Source: a virus. Taken from it: DNA of 64,000 bases. The notes below the pieces were generated by a model. It saw only the letters and a list, made by a program, of their open reading frames with translations, had not been told where the DNA came from and did not search any database. The DNA is taken from positions 1 through 64,000 of IMG/VR virus record IMGVR_UViG_3300025131_000013. One strand, 5' to 3'. Shown piece after piece: positions 46,101 through 55,729 of the stretch. A program made the translations under genes and the position numbers. Numbering within the stretch: the stretch's first letter is position 1; every line of letters starts with the position of its first letter.

Positions 46101-46602
46101 CGCAAACGAGCAGATAGGGTCGGCCTGGACTAAATTATGGGAAGGCCTCAAGAGATCCTTCATACGGAATATCCTACAGTCGATGGAGCGTAGTCTACGT
46201 GAGTTCATCAAGAGAGCAATCTTAAGGCTGGCTGCTCTCAGGCTAGGAGAGGCTGCGGCGCGTAAGGAGGGTGGCGGGATGCTTACCTTCCTGAAGGTAT
46301 TGGGGACGTTCGCTTCAATAGCGTCCGGCAATCCGTTGCCTGCTCTAGCTGCTGGATCTATCGATCAAGTAGTAGGAGGAGGTGGTGGTGGTGCCGGACC
46401 TGGGACGCATCGTAGTCCTGATTCAGTTCCATTTGCTGGCAAACCAGCTTTAGGCAGAGGTGAAGGCATTACGGTAGTGATCAATAATGATGGTCTTATG
46501 AGAGGTGCTCTTGTTATGGCAGACGATCCAGAGATTATGGATCGAGTTGTCAGGAATACGCTTGAGCCGGCCATCGCTAGAATTCAATCAGAGAACTTGT
46601 AA
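43147..46602 (+). CDS. Tail tape measure protein
   Basis: An 1151-residue TP901-type tape measure. The N-terminus has the core FVEFEQSIANVASVLDGMDS, ANQAADAMYVLGSAGLETGE, VARAAGISFEQTTAALSQLL and GVYLRGIMLSLQNPTMRARG. A hydrophobic stretch at about residues 375-450 (VVGFGALATVLIAVLGPLAL, LGIGLIAGTIASSIAPFIAW) may enter the host membrane. Long coiled coils follow, and the C-terminus has a GGGGGGAGPG turn. The length fixes tail length; at about 0.15 nm per residue a tail near 170 nm is expected, an estimate from the family. It starts 2 nt after the chaperone stop. Confidence 0.92.
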   Translation: MPSKVASIFADIGVVLGGFNRGMQAIKSSFLTLNNVAGDSEAILRQAGFALTAVSVAAAALGRVTIKTFVEFEQSIANVASVLDGMDSDFEALESAARKAAIQTIFTANQAADAMYVLGSAGLETGEIFSALEPILALAAATQAEIADSARLVVSAMVAFQIPFSDTARAANAFAAAIANSQATMDRLTNSMKFVAPVARAAGISFEQTTAALSQLLDAGISASTAGVYLRGIMLSLQNPTMRARGAIRSLGLSMEDVSPQVNDLAQIIQNLESVQAGAVDKGDELADIFGRRYTTAMQVLIRLGSTALRDFEAGITGTNKAFDLQMVQITTVKGGWLLLKSVLQDLAIGLGKVLLPALDFVTKSLRGMFLLINEAFNALPPILQKAVVGFGALATVLIAVLGPLALFVGFLPKMALGIGLIAGTIASSIAPFIAWAGAIGLAVTAIAGATAAFMAFRKGSESGIKRPVEETMSVLRAFEQRVDRTNFLLDEYAQGGEKAAHAAGELGRMFVGVEMSTTAMGKALTVNTVAIREQIQAERELIDIKRQSLATDLLTNIDQEVKKRDELIERVRISERVYEGSLRVARGMVAIGNQSAAATKKQNDRLSAATRTREADVNALEAQEKALSNTIAQFVRAELGITSGEISLEEFTAAVVAARPALAALAPELYKIFQQNQKLNKSGGGSTQRDRAERLKAETDIQKARFGAVAAANALIQDELERALAANNLALDKALADAEKRGKEVAVSLGETIGLAHEGRLAENAFKRKDAADKKARDAAEKRAIASAERIARVRNQFEQQSNAAIAVSRANMIADIDQREMAQLKARFANQIVAIKRFVDENAELSVEGKRLANLRILTLEQELIFKEDELRVKQAERREDERKAEVKRLKKERDKALSEDNQLQETMAVIDGILGDFSRDIQDIVLDGLFGGNKEVDRRTRDRLQDLDEFHRQQKARLAGNSSALMALERDVAEQRRRIQQDANEQIGSAWTKLWEGLKRSFIRNILQSMERSLREFIKRAILRLAALRLGEAAARKEGGGMLTFLKVLGTFASIASGNPLPALAAGSIDQVVGGGGGGAGPGTHRSPDSVPFAGKPALGRGEGITVVINNDGLMRGALVMADDPEIMDRVVRNTLEPAIARIQSENL

Positions 46603-47360
46603 TGAAAACAGTAGATGTGACATTCCTAGCAGAGCAAAATAAGCTCTCTGGCTCTAAGGCAATCGAAGAGGCCAAGGTATACAAGAGGTATCCGTGGCCG
46701 ATAACTGAGATTGTGGATGCCGGGAATTTCAAAGTAGAAGGGCACGCAGAAGATCATTTTTCCTTGAATGATTGGTTCATCATAACTACGAGGAAATTTA
46801 GCACCAAGTTTAGAGTGACTGGGACTCCATCGTTCGCATCAGGAGTGACTAATATACCTTCTGCTGCTCACTCTTTAGGGACGGCGCAAGATGTCGGAGG
46901 CTTCGTAGCCAAGCGTTATGACGTCTCAAGGCAGGTCTTGAAGATAGGGACAATAAGTCAGAGGTTTGAAGGACAAACTCTGAATAGCTTTAGGACTGGT
47001 GCCGCCACTATAGAGATGAACGACAGGGCATATCTAAATCTGTATGACGAGGCAAATCAAGATGGGGTATTCTTCCAGAGAAGCTGGTCGGATACCATAA
47101 GTGTCTCTACGCCTGGTGCCAGCACGACAGTATTTACCTTAGTTACCGGAGGTTTGACGACTAATAAGCTGAGGGGCTACACCCTACAGCTTTTATCAGG
47201 CCCCTACGAAGGCAAAGCCTACCCTATTATAGCAAATGCGGCAGGGACCGTTACGATTCAGGGAGTCGTTAGTAATGCTATATCTGGAGATGAGGTTTTG
47301 CTTGCTCTTGAGAATCTATTCTATGGCGAAATCTTGGCCGGATTTAAGGGTGCTCTGTAA
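46602..47360 (+). CDS. Tail protein (distal tail region), 252 residues
   Basis: Overlaps the tape measure stop by 1 nt. Beta-rich throughout (WPITEIVDAGNFKVEGHAED, VLKIGTISQRFEGQTLNSFR, TIQGVVSNAISGDEVLLALE). Position directly after the tape measure is that of distal-tail or minor tail proteins. No specific family is recognised. Confidence 0.6.
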   Translation: MKTVDVTFLAEQNKLSGSKAIEEAKVYKRYPWPITEIVDAGNFKVEGHAEDHFSLNDWFIITTRKFSTKFRVTGTPSFASGVTNIPSAAHSLGTAQDVGGFVAKRYDVSRQVLKIGTISQRFEGQTLNSFRTGAATIEMNDRAYLNLYDEANQDGVFFQRSWSDTISVSTPGASTTVFTLVTGGLTTNKLRGYTLQLLSGPYEGKAYPIIANAAGTVTIQGVVSNAISGDEVLLALENLFYGEILAGFKGAL

Positions 47361-49678
47361 TGGCTACATATAGCTTCTGGCAATCAAAGACGGTAGCTCA
47401 ATTATCTTCGATTACGGATGGCGTGACTGATGCCGATAAGGCATATATGGAGGCTAATCCGTTTGACCAGATAGCTGCTATGTTCTCGGAACTAGGATCT
47501 GGCCCTAGTGGTAGTCTTATTGATCTGACGGTAAGACTGGCCGTATCGTTACAGGCTGATGGCGATTTAATACCTGGCTCTGTTACACTAGCCATAGACG
47601 GTCAAGATATATCTGTAAACGACCTGTTCGTATCAGGCATAACTAGCTTTAACGCTGTCCAGTATACATGGACTGGATCAGACGGTGGAGCCGGGGATGT
47701 TCTGACTACGGATGGTGGGGGTAGTCTTACTTGGACCACTCCTACTGTTTCCTCGCCTCTCTGGACTCAGTCAGGCAACGATATATACTACCCGTCTGGC
47801 GGAGTAGGAGTTGCCGGAAACGTAGGAATTGGATCTAGTTCATCCCCCAGCCACAGATTTACTGTTCAACAAACTGGATCTGCCTTCGTAGTCCTTAATA
47901 ATGCTGGGACAGTATTCTTTGAGGTTGATACTAGCCTCAATACGATAACTGCTCCTACGGTTGGAGTGACTACTACGATCTATACTCTTGAAGCCACTAA
48001 TTCGTTTGATGTTGGCTCGGGTAGCTTTACGGTTAATAGTGTAGGCAATACCGATATAGCCGATGACCTTAAGGTAGATGGCCACACAGGGTTGGGTGCT
48101 GGTGCTACCCCTTCGTCAAATCTGACGTTTTGGATACATAATACGCTTGGCGCAGGAGGAACTGTCTATAACTTTGTGAATCAGCTAGTTGTTAGTGGGG
48201 CCAATACTGACGTATATGGGCAATGGAATACGGTAGGGACTTCTGCCGCCGTAGCACTTACCAATATCTATAATCTCCGTATAACTGAGGGATCAAAGAC
48301 CCCAGGCACTACGATCACAAATCAGTATGGCGTCCTTATAGGGACGTTAAATGATGCTTCCAATAACTGGGGCATATGGTGCGAGACAGACTCGGTATTT
48401 ACCGGGACTCTTAAGGTTGGGCCGGATAGTGCCTTCCTGAATGCCTCTCATGGATTCAGAGTAGAAGTAGATCAAGCGTTCAATGCTGGCCTTGAAGTAG
48501 TCAACATAAATAGTAATGGATTTGCTGCAGCCTCTATGGACTTGAGAAGGACTGCTACTGGAGTAAGCGGTCATCATGTAGGCATCTTTAACGTCACTGG
48601 TAAGGATACAGCCGGCAACATCCATCAATATGCGAATGTTATTTTTTCATCAGAGATAGCGACCTCTGGTGGAGAGATGGGCCAGATATCTCTGTATGTA
48701 GCAGAGTCAGGAGTAGACACCCAAGAGTATTTGAGAATCTCTGCTAACAATACGGCTATTTCTCTGAAGGGGAACATCCTTCCTCTGTCAGGTGATGATA
48801 CGGGTCAGATAGGTGATACATCTGATAGGTTTTCAAAAGGATATTTTGCTGATTCGGTATCATCCGGTGCTACTGTTGCCCCAGGAACAAGTGGAGCATA
48901 TGTATACCGATTTGTTGCTCACAGCACTGCCGCTGAAGGAGTCTACTCACAATGGACTAACTCTGCTACCGGAACTGGAGCAGACCAGGGCTTTGTAATT
49001 GGAATTGATTCAACAGGTCAAGGGATTCTTTATAATAACGAAGCTCAGAATATCTTGTTCTATACTGCTGGCGTTCAGGCAATGATTATAGAGACTGGAA
49101 CTGAATTTCTTGGGATCGGGCCATCAACCACCACCCCCGCTTATCGAATTGATACCCAGGGTGTTGCCTCGAATGAGGCATACCGCATTTCTACTGATGT
49201 AGTTGACGGCGCAGTATGGTTTATTTGGAATAATGATGCCCGAACTTGGTGGGGTGGAGTCAGAACGGATGATTACTGGGCCCTTTGGGATCAAACCGGA
49301 GCCAATTATCGCCTTGTAATAGCCACTAATGGAGATATCTCAGGAACTCACGGAACTTACCATATATCGTCTGATGAGCGTCTTAAGACAAATGTTGTTC
49401 CGATAGAGAATGCTTTAGCTACTGTATGCCAGATGGAGGGTGTTCACTATAATTGGATAACCCCTCCTTACAAGCGAGAAGGAAAGCAGACTGGGATGAT
49501 AGCTCAGCAGATTTATGGAATAGCCTCTGAGCTCACTCAGACAGCAGATGATGAAATGGCTACTATGTCAATTAAGGATGACATCAGTGTTGACGCATAC
49601 TTAGTTGAGGCAATTAAGGAACTTAAATTAGAAAATGATGATTTGAGAGCAGAAATCGAGATTCTGAAGGCGATATAG
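47360..49678 (+). CDS. Tail fibre with C-terminal S74 intramolecular chaperone
   Basis: A 772-residue fibre. The body is a beta-repetitive sequence rich in Thr, Gly and Asn (residues 100-650). The last 100 residues form a Peptidase_S74 domain: SDERLKTNVVPIENALATVC, EGVHYNWI and GMIAQQIYGIASEL, ending in a coiled coil (LVEAIKELKLENDDLRAEIE). Such domains trimerise and then cleave themselves from the fibre. The N-terminus probably docks to the distal tail; the body contacts the host. Confidence 0.85.
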   Translation: MATYSFWQSKTVAQLSSITDGVTDADKAYMEANPFDQIAAMFSELGSGPSGSLIDLTVRLAVSLQADGDLIPGSVTLAIDGQDISVNDLFVSGITSFNAVQYTWTGSDGGAGDVLTTDGGGSLTWTTPTVSSPLWTQSGNDIYYPSGGVGVAGNVGIGSSSSPSHRFTVQQTGSAFVVLNNAGTVFFEVDTSLNTITAPTVGVTTTIYTLEATNSFDVGSGSFTVNSVGNTDIADDLKVDGHTGLGAGATPSSNLTFWIHNTLGAGGTVYNFVNQLVVSGANTDVYGQWNTVGTSAAVALTNIYNLRITEGSKTPGTTITNQYGVLIGTLNDASNNWGIWCETDSVFTGTLKVGPDSAFLNASHGFRVEVDQAFNAGLEVVNINSNGFAAASMDLRRTATGVSGHHVGIFNVTGKDTAGNIHQYANVIFSSEIATSGGEMGQISLYVAESGVDTQEYLRISANNTAISLKGNILPLSGDDTGQIGDTSDRFSKGYFADSVSSGATVAPGTSGAYVYRFVAHSTAAEGVYSQWTNSATGTGADQGFVIGIDSTGQGILYNNEAQNILFYTAGVQAMIIETGTEFLGIGPSTTTPAYRIDTQGVASNEAYRISTDVVDGAVWFIWNNDARTWWGGVRTDDYWALWDQTGANYRLVIATNGDISGTHGTYHISSDERLKTNVVPIENALATVCQMEGVHYNWITPPYKREGKQTGMIAQQIYGIASELTQTADDEMATMSIKDDISVDAYLVEAIKELKLENDDLRAEIEILKAI

Positions 49679-49706
49679 CTGGTATCTTAGAGGAAAGGGG
49701 AATCAG

Positions 49707-50021
49707 ATGGCCTTGACAGAAGCAGAAGTTAAATTCGTAGCAAGACTTCAGGCTCAGGTAGACGGGATGAATCATTCCGTTAGAGCTGCAGCCCAGAGTC
49801 TGCTGGTAAGAAAGAAAGCCGTCACAGATTTGATGGCTGAAGAGGCAGCTTTATTTGGATCGTCCTTCGGTGATACCGATTCCGTTGATACTGCTGCTGC
49901 TGCTCTTCAGGTAGATCTGGATCGAGTGGACGTAGCGGTTGACGAACTATTTAATACCGGATTGATTTCAGGAAGTAGAGTGGAAATGGAAGGAGGGCTT
50001 AACCCGTCAATACCCCAGTAG
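49707..50021 (+). CDS. Hypothetical protein, 104 residues
   Basis: AGGAAAGGGGAATCAG precedes ATG. Helical N-terminal two-thirds (VRAAAQSLLVRKKAVTDLMA), small and acidic overall. Located among tail genes, perhaps a fibre accessory. No family recognised. Confidence 0.6.
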   Translation: MALTEAEVKFVARLQAQVDGMNHSVRAAAQSLLVRKKAVTDLMAEEAALFGSSFGDTDSVDTAAAALQVDLDRVDVAVDELFNTGLISGSRVEMEGGLNPSIPQ

Positions 50022-50036
50022 GGAGTTATTAAGAGT

Positions 50037-50582
50037 ATGAGTAAGAAGAAGTATGGCCAGTTCATGCGCAGTGCGCGCAAGCAGAAGTTAAGAATGAGGA
50101 GAGAATTCGTGGAATCACTCGCTTTTAAGCTCAGATACTACCTAGAGGACAGCGGTGACGTTGCCCCTCAAGAAGATGGAAGTAAGAAGCCAGTCCGGAT
50201 GGAGATCCAGAACGATCCGAAGTATCTCCTGGGCATTATGAACGGGATCGACACAGCCAAAGACCCGTATAAGTCCAGACGCCGAACGATTATGCGTCTG
50301 TTCTCTTCGTGTACCAAGGTCGCTCGTGATTGGGCCAGGTCAATGAAGGATACGGATATTCCTGACGAAGAGCAAGATTTCGTCCTGGAGATTGATATCC
50401 CGATCAGCCCAGAGGGGATGGAGTTTCTTAAGGAGTTGGTCGAGAAGCCGCCAGAAGGAGCCAAGTATCAGTCGATTCCGGTTCAGCATCTGCTGGTATC
50501 TATCGAAGATCAGTATAACGAGTGGAAATCGGAAAAGCCTGATGGCGCGGTTGCAGAGAGCGAACAAAAACCTCCCGCGTAA
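50037..50582 (+). CDS. Hypothetical protein, 181 residues
   Basis: Basic N-terminus (MSKKKYGQFMRSARKQKLRM), mixed core and acidic C-terminus. No motif recognised. A terminator follows, so it closes this transcription unit. Confidence 0.6.
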   Translation: MSKKKYGQFMRSARKQKLRMRREFVESLAFKLRYYLEDSGDVAPQEDGSKKPVRMEIQNDPKYLLGIMNGIDTAKDPYKSRRRTIMRLFSSCTKVARDWARSMKDTDIPDEEQDFVLEIDIPISPEGMEFLKELVEKPPEGAKYQSIPVQHLLVSIEDQYNEWKSEKPDGAVAESEQKPPA

Positions 50583-50608
50583 CCTTTCGGATCGGACGGT
50601 GTTCGGAC

Positions 50609-50636
50609 TGCTCAGGGGCTGCAAAGCTCCTGAGCA
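50609..50636 (+). terminator. Hairpin terminator with GCAA loop
   Basis: TGCTCAGGGGCT-GCAA-AGCTCCTGAGCA is a 12-bp stem with one G-U and a GNRA tetraloop, followed by ATCCTTCTTTT. An outer pairing of AACCTTTCGG (50581) with ATCGGAAGGTT (50654) may enclose it. Confidence 0.8.
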
Positions 50637-50667
50637 ATCCTTCTTTTCCCTATCGGAAGGTTGTTAG

Positions 50668-53600
50668 ATGCCCATCGTAAGGTTCAGCCCTAGCTCAGAA
50701 TTCGGAACATTCAAATGGGGTCAACTAGACACAGGAGAGGCAGGAGAAGTGGCTAGATTACTCTATCATTCGGGATTGATCCATCCAGGGTCAATAGATG
50801 CTCTGACAAAGCAGAAGATGATGAGGGTTCGATCATTAGGATTCCTCAGAGAACTTGACCTATACAAAGCCTGGCAATATACTGAGCTCAAAGGCAGGAT
50901 GGTCACTATTCCCGGAATCCAACTCTGGTCATATGGTGAGGGACAATTATCAGCACCATCCTATGGCCCAAAGGATTTAAAATTGTCTGTCAAGGACAGT
51001 CAGCTGGGACAGATATCCATAGAGGACATTAGTTCCGATTATCATGCCGGACTATACCCTCTGAAGTATCGCTACCCATCTTTATTCTCGTGGGATAGGG
51101 GTGAGTGGGAAAGAATACTCGGAGTCACTGGCCTCGATGCCAATGGTGCTACCAAAGTAACAGGGATTGATGGATCTGCTAATGATGGATACGCCAGAGT
51201 TAAGGTGGCTGATTCAGACGCAGATCGCCCATATGTCTTCCCTGAGAATGATATAGTCGAGTTCGTAGAGGTGACTGGTAGGCTTGATGCTACAGAAAAA
51301 ATCCTGAATGTAGGATCTCTTGCCCTGTCGTATGATTCCGGACCAGAGGTTGCTCTGAATCCTTGGTTCGAGGATATTATATCCTGGGATGGCGCGAATC
51401 TTAGCACTCGCGCCAATAATCTGACCGGCAAGCTATCTGAGAATTTCAATAAGTCTGGAGATATTATCCAGAATACTGCCGGTGACTCCTTCTATATAGG
51501 GTCATCGCAACCATTCTACGGGTTTGAGTTATTCGCCTCTAGTTGGCTTGGAGTAGGCGAGACTATAGAGATAATGTTCTCCAACAGGCCTCACGTATCT
51601 GAGAATGGAGCAGTTGATACCGGGTTTAGTGCTGATTTCTGGTCTTCAGTGACAGATGAGACATCGGCCCTGAATGAGGACGGCAGTATATATTGGGACG
51701 ATACTGCCGTAGTAGGATGGACAAAGGCTAATCTGATCTATGATGATGGGGCAGAAAAGCAGTTCCTCCAGTATTACTGGATCAAAGTTAAGGTGACTAG
51801 TGCTACTCCAGGGACCTTGACGGCCCTTACCTTGAGGCGCCATCTTAGATTGCCTGGATCAAAAGGCGACTATATAACAGTTAAGGTAGATCCTGAGGCC
51901 TTGAGGCTAAAGGAATCAGACGAATCCCTAGTCATAAGGCCTGATAGTAATGGCGTTGCGACTCCATCATCCTGGCACAGATTTGTATCAATGGATAAGG
52001 CTATAACGGAATTAGCAGACGTAGCAAGGTTCAGAGGTGAGATACTGGACCAGGATGACATAAAGATAAATCTGAACTCAAGGTATATGAACGTATATTC
52101 CGATCTACCTGGTCCAGATTACTACCAGAGGATAACGGCTTCCTTTGTGGATTCAGATGATAATGATCGGGTATATCTGGGAATAGGGAAAGAGCTATGG
52201 TCCTATGAGCAGCAAGGATCATTACAGTTCCTAGGCAAGATAGTGAATAAGACCGATCCTGCCGGAACTCTTGACGATCTTACATTCACTTCTATTCAGA
52301 GAATAGTGAAAGACGGGAATGTAGTAAAGGGTGTAGCTTGGACAAGCCGTAGAGATGTAGGGACTGGCCGATCTGATTCGGCTGCAGTCACCTTTACCTA
52401 TACGGTGTCTACTGATACGTTTGCTTACTCCCAAGTCAATGATGGTATCTATGGCGTGATGCCGTCTAAGGAAGTATCAAGGATAGGAACGGTTCATGCT
52501 GCTGGAGGCCCGACATACTTCAGGTATATAGGGCAGGGATGGGTTGGTGATACTTTCCATGGCGGAGAGAATATGACCATCCCGTTTGAGCAAGATGTTT
52601 ACACAGAAGCAGCAAGCGCATCGGCTGGCTTTCTTTCCGTTCAGGTTCACTCCAGGGATGGTAATACTTCCTCAACTGGCTTAGACTATCCGATCTGGAT
52701 ATTTGAACCAACGATGGTAGGTGTCGCACACGAGCCTAACTATGAAGAGGGTCCATACTGGCACGCTAGGCCAGGTGTATACGCCGTCAATGATGGCGTA
52801 GGGACTGTTAATGAGAATGATAAAGACAGGATAGGGTTTAGATACTCTGTAGGCCAAAAGGGGATGGTCGAGTATCACTTTAACGATGACAACTGGTATT
52901 GTTTCGAGCGTAGAGATCAGCTAAATACAGATACTATAAGGTTGAGGCCTGCTGGAGGTGGAGCGGGTAGTTTTGAGGATTGTATTTTCTTCTATCCATC
53001 GATCAATGATGGAGATCCTACAAATACCAACCCTAACGTATTAGCTGGCCAATTCCCTGATGCGGCAGCCGATAAGGTATACCTGTCCTATATCATATGG
53101 AATGAGGAGGATGTAGCAGGGACGCTTGCTGAGTCAGTATCCTACTTTAGTCTTTACCAACAAGATGGTAAGGCTAAGGATTGGCCGAAGGCATTCCATT
53201 ACAATATAACGGGTGCTCTTTATACGGACAAGACAACCGTTTGGAATGCAGGGACTGGCGGAGCAGCCACCCTAGACGCCCAATACGATGCTGTCTATGT
53301 CGGCGATACTACTACCTTCAATTCCGTATATTTTTCTGTTACCAATAGTGCGTTTAACGCCACAGTCCTGCTTCAATACTGGAATGGGTCTGCTTGGACT
53401 ACAATTGACGCAAGCTTGCAGAATGACAACACTTCTGAGCTTACTACAGACGGTCATTGGACTTGGTCACCTCCTGCTGATTGGGCAGAAACAGCGGTTA
53501 GTCCTGGGGCGATAACACAGTATTGGATCAGATTCCAGGTCGATCCCTATGTCTCTGGATCTACGGTGATAGACGGTGCACAGAATGCTTGGACTAATTA

Positions 53601-54639
53601 CTGGGAATCAAGAGCAGCTATCGCAGGTGCTAATAGAGACTGTGAGATGATAACTGATTTCTGTCACAATCCCAATGAAGGGACGATCCACGCCTGTGTA
53701 TTTGATCGCGATATAACGGCAGGATCTAACCCCGGTGAGTATGCCTATCTGGTCATTGAGTTGTCTACCTTGGACTATAATTACAGCCAGACAGGGGACA
53801 ACTTCTTATTTGATCCTATTAGGCCAATCAAAGGATTCATCTACAATTCGACTGACTTTAACATCTATTCAATAGCCACTAGTCTAGCTGACTTTAATCA
53901 AGGCTCTTGGCTCCTGAAGTGTGACTTTACTGGCGGAAACACGATAGAGTTGGAGAACGTTGGAATCGCTCCAGGAGGTGCTTACGATTTAGAGGGGCAT
54001 CTTTCCGTAGATTCAGACGGAGGCATGTATGGGGTCGTTGGCGGTAATGAGAACGTCCTGTGGCAATACTCCGACGTAATATGGCCTAGAGTCCACATAC
54101 TTAATATGGGCGATATGGATGTATCAGAGGCCATCGTGAAATTGTGCCAAGCGTCCAATTTTGTCGTCCAAGTTACCTCAGAGAGGGTTTTGACTATTCA
54201 AGGAAGGCTCGGCAAGACCACTCCGGGGACATTCACTGCTGGCAGGAAGCAATTAATAGACGTGAGGCCGTCTAAGAAATACCAGCATATCTATCGGGCG
54301 GTCACAGTATCTTGGAGTAATGGAGTTGATTCAGGAGTAGAGAACTATGGCGATGTTAATAGTAAGGGCGCCATACTATCCGTCAACAATGAATTTATAC
54401 AGAGTCCGTATTACGCCAGGATTTTGGCCCGTATGCTATTCGACTATTTCAAGAACGTCAGATATGTCTTCCAGGCAGATATGACTTATCTACTGCAATT
54501 AGAGTTGGGAGATGAATTAACCTTTAGCGTTCCTTCAAGTGTAGCTGGTATAGATACTACGAAGGAATGGATTGTCTGGGGGCTTGATCTAGACACCACC
54601 AATAAAAAGTTACTTGGAACATTCTTGGAGAAAGTATAA
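50668..54639 (+). CDS. Large tail hub / baseplate-like protein, 1323 residues
   Basis: The N-terminus (VRFSPSSEFGTFKWGQLDTG) and central part are beta-rich with many Trp and Tyr (YWIKVKVTSATPGTLTALTL, YWNGSAWTTIDASLQNDNTS). The C-terminal 200 residues resemble a hub domain (MDVSEAIVKLCQASNFVVQV, VRPSKKYQHIYRAVTVSWSN, YARILARMLFDYFKNVRYVF). It probably forms the tail-tip hub on which the fibres sit. A related WNGSAWTTI motif is typical of putative carbohydrate-recognition modules, but function is inferred. The stop overlaps the next start. Confidence 0.65.
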   Translation: MPIVRFSPSSEFGTFKWGQLDTGEAGEVARLLYHSGLIHPGSIDALTKQKMMRVRSLGFLRELDLYKAWQYTELKGRMVTIPGIQLWSYGEGQLSAPSYGPKDLKLSVKDSQLGQISIEDISSDYHAGLYPLKYRYPSLFSWDRGEWERILGVTGLDANGATKVTGIDGSANDGYARVKVADSDADRPYVFPENDIVEFVEVTGRLDATEKILNVGSLALSYDSGPEVALNPWFEDIISWDGANLSTRANNLTGKLSENFNKSGDIIQNTAGDSFYIGSSQPFYGFELFASSWLGVGETIEIMFSNRPHVSENGAVDTGFSADFWSSVTDETSALNEDGSIYWDDTAVVGWTKANLIYDDGAEKQFLQYYWIKVKVTSATPGTLTALTLRRHLRLPGSKGDYITVKVDPEALRLKESDESLVIRPDSNGVATPSSWHRFVSMDKAITELADVARFRGEILDQDDIKINLNSRYMNVYSDLPGPDYYQRITASFVDSDDNDRVYLGIGKELWSYEQQGSLQFLGKIVNKTDPAGTLDDLTFTSIQRIVKDGNVVKGVAWTSRRDVGTGRSDSAAVTFTYTVSTDTFAYSQVNDGIYGVMPSKEVSRIGTVHAAGGPTYFRYIGQGWVGDTFHGGENMTIPFEQDVYTEAASASAGFLSVQVHSRDGNTSSTGLDYPIWIFEPTMVGVAHEPNYEEGPYWHARPGVYAVNDGVGTVNENDKDRIGFRYSVGQKGMVEYHFNDDNWYCFERRDQLNTDTIRLRPAGGGAGSFEDCIFFYPSINDGDPTNTNPNVLAGQFPDAAADKVYLSYIIWNEEDVAGTLAESVSYFSLYQQDGKAKDWPKAFHYNITGALYTDKTTVWNAGTGGAATLDAQYDAVYVGDTTTFNSVYFSVTNSAFNATVLLQYWNGSAWTTIDASLQNDNTSELTTDGHWTWSPPADWAETAVSPGAITQYWIRFQVDPYVSGSTVIDGAQNAWTNYWESRAAIAGANRDCEMITDFCHNPNEGTIHACVFDRDITAGSNPGEYAYLVIELSTLDYNYSQTGDNFLFDPIRPIKGFIYNSTDFNIYSIATSLADFNQGSWLLKCDFTGGNTIELENVGIAPGGAYDLEGHLSVDSDGGMYGVVGGNENVLWQYSDVIWPRVHILNMGDMDVSEAIVKLCQASNFVVQVTSERVLTIQGRLGKTTPGTFTAGRKQLIDVRPSKKYQHIYRAVTVSWSNGVDSGVENYGDVNSKGAILSVNNEFIQSPYYARILARMLFDYFKNVRYVFQADMTYLLQLELGDELTFSVPSSVAGIDTTKEWIVWGLDLDTTNKKLLGTFLEKV

Positions 54640-55559
54640 TGTCGTTTTCAGGGAACGTATTAGGCGGTGTCGGATATCCAAGATTCTATCTTCTATCAGA
54701 AGATATGGTATCAAATGGCAGCATGGAGGATGATGATAACTCTGATAATCTGCCTGATGGGTGGACTGCTGGCGGTGCTGGCTCTATTAATAGGGTAGCG
54801 GACACATCCACTATCTTTGGCGATTACGTCATGAACCTTATAGACGCTAGTGTTGGCGCTAATGGTTGGGCTCAATCATCTGTCATGGATCTTCCTTCAG
54901 GAGAAGATATAAACGGTCACGAGTTACTGGTTTCGATGTGGGTAAAGTTGATTACAGGAACCCCGAATCCTGGCGGTCTGATCGTCTATGTCTACAATTC
55001 TAGTAATATTCTGGTCGGCAACGAAGAAGTGGTAGCCATAATAGGGACTACGTGGCAGCAACTTTGGATCCCTGTTAGGCCGTTGGTATCACTCACAGGC
55101 GATACGGACCTGTACATAACTATTTTGCCAACCAGAGGCGGGGTATCAGAACTAGCCAATTACTACGTAGACAACGTCCAGGTTTTTGAAGTGAACGATA
55201 CGGTGGATATATCTGTCGAGCCGCAAGAGTATCAGGCTCAAGGCTGGGATAAGCAATTACAAACTGGCCGGCAGACCCTGATTGATGGCTCCCTGAAAGA
55301 GTATGTCCACGGATGGAGATACCGATGCGAGATAGGGTATGATCTGCTAACTGCCGCAGACGAGGTATTGAGGCAGAGTATAGCGGATCACGATGGCCTT
55401 ATAGGTTTTATGCCGCACATTGATACTGCCTGGGGCCAAATTTGCCTTTGGAATGGTGCTCTTGATAGAACATACTGGCTCAATCGCTTCCTCGGTCATA
55501 CGTCAGCTATTCCTTTGATTGGAGCAGAGTTGATGAATGAGAAGCCCACAGGAACCTGA
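54639..55559 (+). CDS. Tail protein with carbohydrate-binding-like module, 306 residues
   Basis: Residues 22-190 resemble a CBM_4_9-type beta sandwich (MVSNGSMEDDDNSDNLPDGW, then ELLVSMWVKLITGTPNPGGL and ANYYVDNVQVFEVND), a fold that binds glycans and is frequent in tail proteins. The C-terminal 110 residues are a separate domain (LKEYVHGWRYRCEIGYDLL). Likely a virion surface protein. Confidence 0.65.
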   Translation: MSFSGNVLGGVGYPRFYLLSEDMVSNGSMEDDDNSDNLPDGWTAGGAGSINRVADTSTIFGDYVMNLIDASVGANGWAQSSVMDLPSGEDINGHELLVSMWVKLITGTPNPGGLIVYVYNSSNILVGNEEVVAIIGTTWQQLWIPVRPLVSLTGDTDLYITILPTRGGVSELANYYVDNVQVFEVNDTVDISVEPQEYQAQGWDKQLQTGRQTLIDGSLKEYVHGWRYRCEIGYDLLTAADEVLRQSIADHDGLIGFMPHIDTAWGQICLWNGALDRTYWLNRFLGHTSAIPLIGAELMNEKPTGT

Positions 55560-55723
55560 TGTCTCATAACCTCATTATTTCCAACGGTGTATACCTATTC
55601 GCCTACGCTCTGAGTGCTTCTGGGGACTTGCTTCTCAACGTAGGGCCGGAGACTAGATGGAATAGGTCACCAACGGGGGTAAGGGGGGACTTCCTTTTCC
55701 AGCCAAAGACTAAAAGGAATTAG
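55559..55723 (+). CDS. Small protein, 54 residues
   Basis: ATG overlaps the previous stop (TGATG). Sequence starts MSHNLIISNGVYLFAYALSA and ends in a basic tail. It fills the gap between two adhesin genes; coupling supports translation. Unknown. Confidence 0.5.
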   Translation: MSHNLIISNGVYLFAYALSASGDLLLNVGPETRWNRSPTGVRGDFLFQPKTKRN

Positions 55724-55729
55724 AATCTA